From Rhytidiadelphus loreus (taxonomy: Eukaryota > Streptophyta > Bryopsida > Hypnales > Hylocomiaceae), in assembly GCA_947034895.1 (NCBI GenBank), contig OX344762.1, positions 1,986,501-2,050,500 on the forward strand: DNA of 64,000 nucleotides. Direction: 5' to 3'. The position numbers and the translations under genes were made by a program. Below are positions 47,130 to 56,800 of this stretch, piece after piece. Numbering within the stretch: the stretch's first letter is position 1; each line of letters opens with the position of its first letter. The notes below the pieces were generated by a model, which was not told the DNA's origin, did no database searches, and saw nothing but the letters and a program-made list of their open reading frames with translations.

Positions 47130-48165
47130 ATTTGGGGCAAGGGGAGAGCCATCTTAGGCATGTTCCCCGTTGTTATTCTTCTATAGTGAAGGAATGTCTT
47201 ACCGTCAAATTTTAATTTTTAATTTTTAATTTTCTTTTAGTTTTCAAATGACAAAAAAAATTAAAAAATTCATTTCATTTTTTTTTCAATTTGATGTGGT
47301 TGAAGTTCCTTTTTTTTGAACTACTACAATGGCAGCATCATTAGATGTTTTTTCAAGCCTCCAAGAGACCTTGAGTTATAATGCTGTAATAACCAAGGAA
47401 AGTGAATGTTGCTCGGGGGGGTCATTTAGAGTGTCCATTAGAAACCACGTGCGAACAAAACTTTAGACCCCCTATATACTTTTTGAATTTTAAATAAAAC
47501 AAAAATAAAAGAATATGAATAGATTTTCCTACTTTGAAAGTTTATGTTTTGAATTATTGATATTTTTATTTGTTAATAATAATTAGTTACAAATTATTGA
47601 AGTAAAATGATACTTTGTAGAACTGAAAAATAACTTTCACATCCCTATATTATATAAGAAAAAATTGTCTAAAAAATGAACAATTTTTTTTAAAAAATAA
47701 CTCATTATTGAAAGCTCATTTTGAGTTGAATATTGACTCAATGGTCATCTAAATGTGTCCTCTATAATTATTTGAGTTGAAAAACATGCCATTTTAGTTC
47801 ATTTTCAATCTAATCATTTCATATTTTATTTGAGTTGGAAAGCTATAGTCATTATTAAACAATGTTCAAAATTTTAGGTTGACATTATAGTTTATTAGAA
47901 ACCACTTGTTCACACGTGGTTTGTTATAGTGGAACTAAGTGCATCCCCCGAGGACTGTTGTAGTGACACTGCAGCGGTCCTTCGTGGCCAAGAGGCTGCC
48001 AGCTCATTTCTCAAAAAATAAAAAAGTTCAACTTTTTTTTGCATTTGAAGAATTTTTAATTTTTTTTCCTGACAACTAGCTATTCCTTCACTACGAGGGG
48101 AATAGTGAAGGGAACAGGCCTAAAACGGTCTCCCAGAGGCCCAAAAAAACATCTAATGGCCCATG
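47130..48165. mobile_element. Nested inverted-repeat element
   Basis: The left part (GGGAGAGCCATCTTAGGCAT, then GTTCCC and TAGTGAAGGAAT) mirrors the right part at about 48050-48165. Inside, at 47437-47929, is a second inverted pair (AAACCACGTGCGAACAA at left, TTGTTCACACGTGGTTTG at right). The interior is AT-rich and non-coding. The outer pair is diverged, so its exact ends are uncertain. Confidence 0.5.
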
Positions 48166-48539
48166 TTCCCTACAGCTTGGGATCTTGTAGCCCTCCAAGA
48201 CCCTCAAATTCCATCTAATGATTATCAAAATTGCATTGAGAAACAAATCCTATAAGTTATTTTCTTAAGAACTGAAGATGCTTAGATTGTTTGAAAACAA
48301 TATTGTCCTTAACTTTCTCATTACTAGTCCAAATAGAATGAATCAAAATTTCACATGTAGACAAAAATAAATAAAAAATTTGAGACATTTTGTAATTTTT
48401 TGTACTACTTGAAAAATTCAGTTCTAGGCTTTTGTAATATAAATTTTGCTCCTAGCTACCAATTGAAATAAAAATTATATTACCACAAAGCTATTCAATC
48501 TTTCTATTTTATGAGAAAGTTTCAGAAAAAATTCATGCA

Positions 48540-48710
48540 CCCCACTCAATGGCTTCTCAAAATCTACTCAACAAATTTTTTTAATGAATTTCTAATGTGA
48601 TTTTTTCTCCAAAATCTAGTGTATTTGAGGCTCATTTTCTAGAGCCCTCAACACTATGGAAAGTCAAGATGCAATGGACACCCTTGTACAAAATCTTGAA
48701 TAGAAAAATC
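48540..48710 (-). repeat. Dispersed repeat, inverted partner of 37690-37850
   Basis: Reverse-complement relative of 37690-37850. Landmarks on the plus strand are CTAGTGTATTTGAGGCTCAT and GTCAAGATGCAATGG. Confidence 0.7.
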
Positions 48711-49674
48711 ATAATCAATCATTTTCAAAATCATATTTTTGATGCTAAAACTAGACTTCAATAAAAAATTTCAAAATACAAAACTAAAAATAGCAACTTG
48801 GTTAGGTTTTATTTAACTTCAAAGTATTGTTGACACCAAATTTTGGTGCCTTGGGCATTTAAGGGTTAGAATTAGCACAAACAAGTTGAGACTTGACACT
48901 AGTGTAGTAAGCCAAATAGGATCTAATTAAATATTGGATGGATATGTCTATTATTTGTTTCATCAAGACCCCTAAAAGTTATTCATTGGACGCTTTTGTC
49001 CAGGGGGTACAAAAGTTAAGAGTTAGGCCTCCTTATATGCTCGCCCGGTAGGCAAGTTTACAACTAATTCAAGCAAGAAGATAGAAGCGGCTCCACCGAT
49101 TGTCTTGCTGGGGTGGGCAAGCGGAAAAGGAGTTGAGTTTTACCAATATCGGTGGACAACCTCATTGGTGGAGACTAGTGAATCTAATATGTGTGAATTT
49201 TTTTATTGTTTCCCTCCCCACCCACAAGTTCTTTACGAAAATACAATTATGGCTATTTTTCCTTGTAACACCCATTGTGCAATTCCCTCAATGAACGATA
49301 CCTGCAAGGAGGCCCTTAATGGGTTTGCACTAGCGGCAATACTCTTCACAATAAGTATTCAGAAGATTAGTCTTTAATTCTATAGTAGTTTTGGATGGGA
49401 CTTTGTCTAGGGCAATGTTCGGAATAAATCGACAGGTAGTTCAAAGTTAACTGGTGGAATTGGGAAAAAAATTGTTTGCAATTTGAAAACATTAGCAAAA
49501 ATTTGGTGAAAAAATATGTAAAATTCCTATTTAGAGTAAAAAATAGAGAAAATGATTGGACTCAATTCTTCAAAAAACAGGTCAATGTGAGAATCGAAGG
49601 AAATTAGCTAGTAAAACTCAAAAAAATCTTAAACATTGGTCAAGGGCTACAAGCAAGAGTCTATCACAAGCTTA

Positions 49675-50655
49675 TACAGTTGGGTACCATAAAGTTACGA
49701 ACTTTTTCAAAAACTTTACAAAACATACCACTGCTGCCAACTTTGACACCCTCTTGAAGGCTCAAAAATTGGGTTTTTTTCATGAATTTTTTTTTCAAGC
49801 GCATCCCTATGTTAACAACATCTGTGAAAAATTTCAAGGCTAAAAGACTTACACAAAAAAAGATATTTGAATTCTACCAATGTGTGTAGATGTAAAAAAA
49901 CATTCACTGCTGCCAACTTTGACACCCTCCCTAGGAGTGGATTTTTTTTCTTTTGCCATGAAATTTTTGTCATGAGATCAGCTCTATATTAATAACATTT
50001 GATTCAAATTTCAAGGTCAAAAGATTTACACAAAAAAAGATATTTGAAATCTACCAACATGTGTCATTGAAAGAGACAATTTCACTATTGCCAACTTCCA
50101 TAAACATATTGGTAGATTTCGAAGATCTTTTTTTGGTGAATCTTTTGAACTTGAAACTTGGCATAAATGTTATCAACATAGATTCAATCTCTTTAAAAAA
50201 AATTCATGGCAAAAACAAAAAAATTCAATCCTTGGGAGGATGTCAAAGTTGGCAATAGTGAAACTCTCCCTTACAAAAACACATGTTAGTACATATCATA
50301 TATCTTTTGGGGGATAAATATTTTGAACTTGAAATTTGTCACACATATTATCAACGTAGAGGTGATCTCATAACAAAAATTTCATGGCAAAAGAAAAAGT
50401 TTTCAATCCTTGAGAAGGTGGCAAAGTTGGGAGAACTGAAAGTCTACAACTACACATGTTGGTAGACTTTCAATATCTTTTTTTTGGTGAATTTTTTGGC
50501 CTTGAAATTTGGCACAGATGTTGTTAACATAGGGATGCGCTTGAAAAAAAAATTCATGAAAAAAATCCAATTTTTGAGCCTTCAGGAGGGTGTCAAATAT
50601 GGTAGCAAGTTGGCAGGAATTAAAAAAAATTGTATGTATATGGTACCCGACTGTA
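49675..50655. mobile_element. 981-bp foldback (long inverted repeat) element
   Basis: Termini TACAGT[T/C]GGGTACCATA are inverted repeats. Inside them about 90 bp of the left arm (near 49755-49845) is almost identical to the reverse complement of the right arm (near 50490-50585). That block includes TGAAGGCTCAAAAATTGG, CAAGCGCATCCCTATGTTAA and CAACATCTGTG. The arms continue inward as several diverged repeats of a unit near 190 bp, around phrases such as GCCAACTTTGACACCCTC. As a result, opposite strands encode nearly the same peptide string by chance. The transcript would fold into a long hairpin. Confidence 0.8.
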
Positions 50656-51733
50656 CGTTGACTGCCACAGACCTTGTGCAACACCTAATAAGTAAACTTG
50701 CAAATTGTTCTAATCCTTTCTTGTCCAAAAAACATGAATCCTACTTTGTTGCTTAATCTTGTAACAACGCAATGGCCTAGAAGTGTTCGATGGTTGATAG
50801 AGAATTCTTATGTACATTAGTTTTTTTAGGAGTATAATTTTTTAAATAAATTAATGCCCTGGAGTAAAAGTTATGCCACCCTAAGTCTCAAATAGGGTTC
50901 ATTGTGCAGTGCAAAAAAAATAAAAATAAAATAAAAATAAAATTTTGAAAATTTTGATTCTCATAGAAATTGTTTTTGCCTACATAGGAAAATTTTGATT
51001 CATTCTATTTGGATTAGTGATCAGAAAGTGATAGACAATCTTGTTTTTCAAGCAATCTAAGCATCTTCTTGAAAAAATAACTTATAAGATTCATTTTTTA
51101 ATACAATTTTCACAATTAAAAAAAAGAACTGACAAGGTTTTATTGACTTGCTAGAACAATCTTACTATTGGGATTATTGTATTTCAATTCCAATTTAGAC
51201 CTATTAACAATTAAGTTTTTCCTTCTACCTACTTCTATTCAACAATTTTTTAAAGAATGAAAATCAAGTGTGTGGTTTTTGAATTTTTATTTTCTTAGAT
51301 TTTCATATCATTTCTTCAATATAAAAGGTTTTTAATTCAATATTGGTAGTGCATCTAGGAAGATTCAAAGCCTTAAAATTTGCTTAGGAAAGGTGCAAAA
51401 AAAACAATTTTCTTCACTTTAAATGCAAATATCTTCAATCCATTTGGTCAAAGTTTTTGAAATTTGTCTTAGATGTTATTATACTAGTTTAGTGCAAGAT
51501 CCTATGGTTAGATGTGCAAAAAAAGGAATTCTAAATTTTTTTTCACTTTACAATAGGAATGGTAGTTTTCAGAGGAATTTGATAAAATAACTAAAGGTCT
51601 CAAGACTTCAAGCCTTAACCCAACAAGAATGTCGGCCTATGAACAAGATACTCGTTCAAAAATGATTTGACTTTTGGACCAATAGGTGCATTCTTCATTC
51701 CTATAATGATTTAGATGGTCATCCATCAAACAG

Positions 51734-51968
51734 TTTTAGGCCACCACATTGCTACACGGTGAAGTGAATTGTCTCTCAACTCAAAGAGGAATTCAATTTG
51801 CCAAATTTTGAACCATTTTATTGTGAATACTAATAATTTTTTATATATTTTAGGCTACCACATTGCTACATGGTGAAGTGAATTTGGAGTCTCTCAACTC
51901 AAAGAGGAATTCAATTTGCCAAATTTGAATCATTTTATTGTGAATACTAATAATTTCCTATATATTTT
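51734..51968 (+). repeat. Tandem duplication, 114-bp unit
   Basis: Copies at 51734-51847 and 51848-51968. Each starts TTTTAGGC.ACCACATTGCTA and contains CTCTCAACTCAAAGAGGAAT and TTATTGTGAATACTAATAAT. They differ at a few bases and one short indel. Confidence 0.88.
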
Positions 51969-52364
51969 GCAAAGTGGATTTTTTTGAGTCATGGGTAATT
52001 CCAAGAAACACTTGTACTATTTGTTGCGTTTTCAATTTTCAATGTTTTAGTACTTTTTGTACTATGAATCTCCTTTCAGTACTATTTGGGGTATGGAACC
52101 AACGACACTAGCATGTGAGCATAGAAATGTGAGCACATGATTGAGCCTTAAGTATATGTATAAGTAAATAGAGGGTTGCTAGTATGTGAGCCTAGGAGCA
52201 TGAGCCCACGAGCTTAGAAGAGTTGATATAAATACTTATATTATAGTTTTTTATGTTACAAGAACCTTCAATGGTTGTAGGATACTAGCTCAAGACTCCC
52301 ATTTACACGCTCACACACTAGCATTGTTGATAGTGTGGAGACTCTTTTAGGTCATAACTTAATG

Positions 52365-52510
52365 GGTAGCGCACTTCAAAAATTCATACCAAACTCATCT
52401 TTTATCAATAAAATATAATTTCAATGGCTCACACGCCGTTTCTCACACTTGTCTTCTTGTGTGGGAAAAAGTTCAAAAAATTATCATGAGGGCAAACTTC
52501 TAATTCAATC
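52365..52510 (+). repeat. Dispersed repeat, copy 2
   Basis: Direct relative of 37060-37205, with the same order of shared phrases. Confidence 0.6.
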
Positions 52511-53287
52511 TGCCCATGATGATGGTGGTCTGCCTGTTGGGGAAATGGGAATAGCCCTTTATCCTTTTGAGTCAGTCCACCTCGGGTGAAGTTACTCCAT
52601 TTGGTTGCTACGTCACTCCTTGGATTCTGACAACCCATTACTTTATCATTCATGGATCCCAACTACCACCCGAGCGCAACACGTGTCACTGTCAGCAGCG
52701 CAGGACGGAAGCAGTCAGTAGTCTCGCCCGGGGCCCGGACGGCCGGACAGGACCTTACGACGGACGGGAGTGGGTCCGTCTTGTTTTCTATTTTCCAACA
52801 CACCCAACACCCCGGCCCCTTTTCTTGAAGCCAGGCAACGAAAGATTCAAAATGCCACAACGACATTGTGACCAGTGGCCCCAACTTTGATTTTCGCAAG
52901 CAAAGTAGCTGTAGCTGCTAAAGAAAGCACTCTTAAATGTGCTGAAAACTGGACATTTTCTGGATCTGTGAATGTTTTTGGCTAAACTTAGGATAACCAT
53001 CACCGAGCTTGCACAATCAGATGGCAATGGGAACCACCGGAAGCTCCACGAGGCGACACCTGGGTTCCACCCCTGGTCGGTGCCGCGCGCTTCTCTCTCA
53101 CTCATTCTCAAACTCATCACTTCAGTCATCAGTCATCAGTCATCACTTCACTCACACTGGCTCTGCACCAAATCCTGACACTCTTTACATCATGTCACAT
53201 TTTCATTGTCTCTTCCAATGCCACCCCAGTGGCGGGATCCCTACTTCGTAAGTGCAGCAGCTGCACCAGCAGAAGACTTCACTGTCC

Positions 53288-53491
53288 CCGAAGTAGCGAG
53301 ATCGGTAGACTTGTAATCAAAATCGATCAGGGGGGAAGTGTTGGAAGCTCGCCACTCTTAATTTGTTGGGGGCTCCATACATCTCAAGTGGAGAAGTAGC
53401 GAGCCCCAGTACTGGAGCGAGATTGGTGGACTTGTATTTGAGCAGGTTATCAACTATGTGTCGAAGTGTTGCAAGCTCGCCATTCTTGTTG
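53288..53491 (+). repeat. Tandem duplication upstream of OSCA gene
   Basis: GAAGTAGCGAG, then a G-GT-GACTTGTA phrase and GAAGTGTTG.AAGCTCGCCA, occur at about 53288-53362 and again at about 53393-53491, with different spacer lengths. This lies 330-530 bp before the OSCA start codon. Confidence 0.65.
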
Positions 53492-53815
53492 TGTGATGGA
53501 TCAATTGGAAGCCTTGAAGGTTGTGGGTGTTGCTGTTGTTTCACTGGCGTTCATGCGGCTTCGTGACGAGCTGCGTGCAGATTCGCCCTTACGCCAAGAG
53601 TTTGTACCTGGTGCACGTACTTCAATGTGCCTTGCCTCGTTGGAAGCTCACGCCACTTGATCCCGTGATTGGCAACAAGCGTGTGGTAGTAGTGAGTGTA
53701 GTGACGAGGGATTCAAGAGTTTGCGTCATTATTGGGAGGTTTTCCTCCTTCGATGTTTTGATGGGGGAATGGGAGGAAGAGGAACATTAGCAAGCTAGTG
53801 ATCGACGTTGGCACT

Positions 53816-56800
53816 ATGGTGGAGACGTCGTCGTTCATTGTGTCTTTGTTGTTCTCGTCGTGCGTGTTTGTGACTCTGTACGGCGTGTACGTCGTGTCTT
53901 CGCGTCGGCCTGGGAATGCCGTCATCTACCACCCGCTGCGGGTGTTACGCGGGGAGGATGTGGGCGCCATTCTCCAAGGGCGGGGTCCGTTCTCTTGGGC
54001 GACCGAGGCCTGGAAAGCTTCGGAAGATGAAGTCGTGGACGCCGCTGGCTTAGACGCCGCGGTTTACCTCCATCTCTTCACCGCAGGTATGTGTCTCTCG
54101 GTCCAATCCTCGCCTCGGCCTTCACGCCTGCATTCGCACAATGGCACCGCTTATGGAGAATCAAAACCTTGGTGAAATTTTTTACGGCTTAAACCAGTTC
54201 GATGCTTGTAGTAGTGTCTTTACGGAGAACGAAAACCATGTAGAATTTGAAATTTGAAACCGCTTTTCTGCTTGTAGAAGTATCATTACAGATGCTTTTG
54301 CGTGACATTCGCAACGCATCCAAGGAATGTGATATTGTGCAGCATTGGAGACCACGTGTTGTCCGCCATTTTTTGTGTCCCGGTGTTTTTGTTCCTGTGG
54401 AATATGAACTTTCAAACCATTTCGATGCTTGGAGAAGGAGAACGAAAACCTTATGGAATTTGAATGTTCCAACTATTTTGAAGCTCGTAGTAATGTCATT
54501 ACGGAGAACGAAAATCGTATAGAATTTGTATGTTCTAAGCACGCATTTTGATGTTAGTGTCATTACCAATGCGTGTGGGTCCGTGACGATTGTCCACAGC
54601 GTGACATTCGCACCGTGTCCAAATGTGCAGCGTTGGAGATCATCGTGTTGTCCGCCTTGTTTTGCATCCCCGTGTTGGTCTCTCTGTCGGCGAGCAGCGG
54701 CTACAACACGCACCAGGAGCGATCATCGAATTACGGCCGCGTCGCGTTCAGTGGCTTCGACAACTTGAGCATGGGAAACGTGGAACCCGGCAGCTCCAAG
54801 ATCTGGGGTTTTCTCCTGGGCATGTTCTGGGTGTCGTTCGTAACCTACGCCGTGTTGTGGCGATCGTACCGACGTGTCATCACGTTGCGCGTCCGGCGTC
54901 AAGCGTCCACCAAAGCTCGCCCTCAGGAGTTCGCAGTGCTCGTGCGGGACATTCCTCCCCAGTCGTCGCCGCATCAGACCCAGGAAGAGCACGTCAACGC
55001 CTTCTTCCAAAGAGTGCACCCCGGGTCTTATGACCGGTGCATCATCGTCAAAGATCTCCGAAAGGTAAAACCTCCTGGCTATGGTTCAGCAGTTTGAGTA
55101 GATCATATGGAGATTTTTTTGGTCCAAATTTATTTAGTTTTTTACCCACGGATGCTAAGTTCTGCACTGATTCTGGTGATATAAAACTTAACCCCATCTG
55201 AATTCTATAATTCTCGCAGTATGATCACTCGAGTTCGTCATCGTGAATCTTTGGTCTTTTAGGGTTTGCATTCCTATTGCTGCAATTCAAGATCAGGGTT
55301 TAGGGTCTTGCAAGCTGTAACCCCTAAAGGGCTAAGTGAAGTCCAAATTGGCTCTCGTTTTCTCTCAGCAGTTTAGAGTAGGTCACAAGGGGACTTTCTT
55401 TTGCTCTATTTTTTTAGTTTTTGACCGGCAAATGCAATGTTCTTCACTGGTTCTGGTGATATAAAATTGAACATTATATTATCAATCATGAAGCTATTCT
55501 ACAATTTTATCAATTTTATTAATCAGATAGTCGCTTCATAACATGAAAGCTTGGTTAATTGCTTTACCACCAGGTTGAAAAACTGTACAAAGAGCGTGAA
55601 AAGGTGTTGCGGGAATTGGAACATGCGGAAGCTGTGTTCGATCGATCGAAGAGGACAGGCGGTGACGACGGGGTCCGTCCCGTGCACAAGACGGGGTTCT
55701 TGGGTTGTATGGGTCCCGAGGTCGACACAATAGATTACTTGGAAGCTCGCAGTGCCGATTTGACAGAACAGTTTGAGGAGGAGCGGAAGCTTGTGCTGCA
55801 GGCGAAGATTGCAGTCACAGCTTTGGTCATTTTTAACAATCGGCGCTCGGCTGCTCAAGCTGGCCAGGTGAGCTCTTCAATATTAATTTGGAAATTTATT
55901 AATCAATTAATCAAACATCTTTTGGCGTGTCCTACTTGGGCTAAATCGCACTGTAGCGGACACTCAGAGGAGGAAACCCAGCATAGAGTTTCTTCCTGCA
56001 AGACCGATGCTTTAAAGACTTTGTAAATGAAGATGAAGACCCAGATCCTGGTTTGAGGCTGCTCCTCAAAAATCCTTGTAATTCACAAACTCTATGGGGG
56101 TCTTAGGTTTTTTTATCATTGACCTTTGGTTTTTATGAATATATCATTGGCGTCGTTTAAACTTCAGAGAAGGCCTGCATGGCGGGTCCATACTCCTATC
56201 CCTATTTAAATCAATGGGATTACGATACCAGTGTTTAGGTCTTTTAGGGTTTTTAGGGTTTTAGGGTTTGTGTGTGTTACTCTTTACGTTTGTTGATCGG
56301 TTGATCGATCGATTGCTGCAGGTTGTGCATACATTCCATGCTCCGGATTGGAGCGTGACGCCAGCACCAGAGCCCAACGCGGTGGTGTGGCGTAATCTGC
56401 ATATATCGGAATGGGAGCACTGGCTTCGGAAGCTTTTGATCCATATTCCCACCTTCTTGATCATTGTGGCGTATGCAATTCCCATACTCTTGGTTGCGAG
56501 TCTCTTATCACTTAGCAATCTGGAGATTATCCTGCCATTCATCAGGTCCATCACCCATGACAAGACCATCCATGACATCTTACAGGTACTCATTCCCGCA
56601 TCAATTTACTTTTCTTTAGTATTTGTTTTCTGAAAGCAAGCCTGCGTTGTTGAGGGGTTTATCTTTCTTTTAACCCTAAAGAACTCGAGTGGCCAAAACT
56701 GATTGCGTCTGTATCTGGAGGAGTTAAACAAATGTAAAGAATGTAAATGATGTAAAGATGCTTCAATGAAGGTAACAGAATGTATCATTAATAATCATGT

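Larger units (their letters stand above)
45076..53815. other. Gene-poor, AT-rich repeat block
   Basis: No gene was found across nearly 9 kb. Identified structures are a nested inverted-repeat element (about 47130-48165), an inverted relative of 37690-37850, a 981-bp foldback (49675-50655), a tandem duplication (51734-51968) and a direct relative of 37060-37205 near 52365. From about 52570 the base composition rises, and this part is probably the upstream region of the OSCA gene. Confidence 0.6.

Noticed and set aside
49556..50684. Two ORFs on opposite strands with nearly the same peptide (KAQKL.FFHEFFFQAHPYV)
   Set aside because: They are the two arms of a DNA foldback, so the identity follows from the inverted repeat and is not evidence of a protein.
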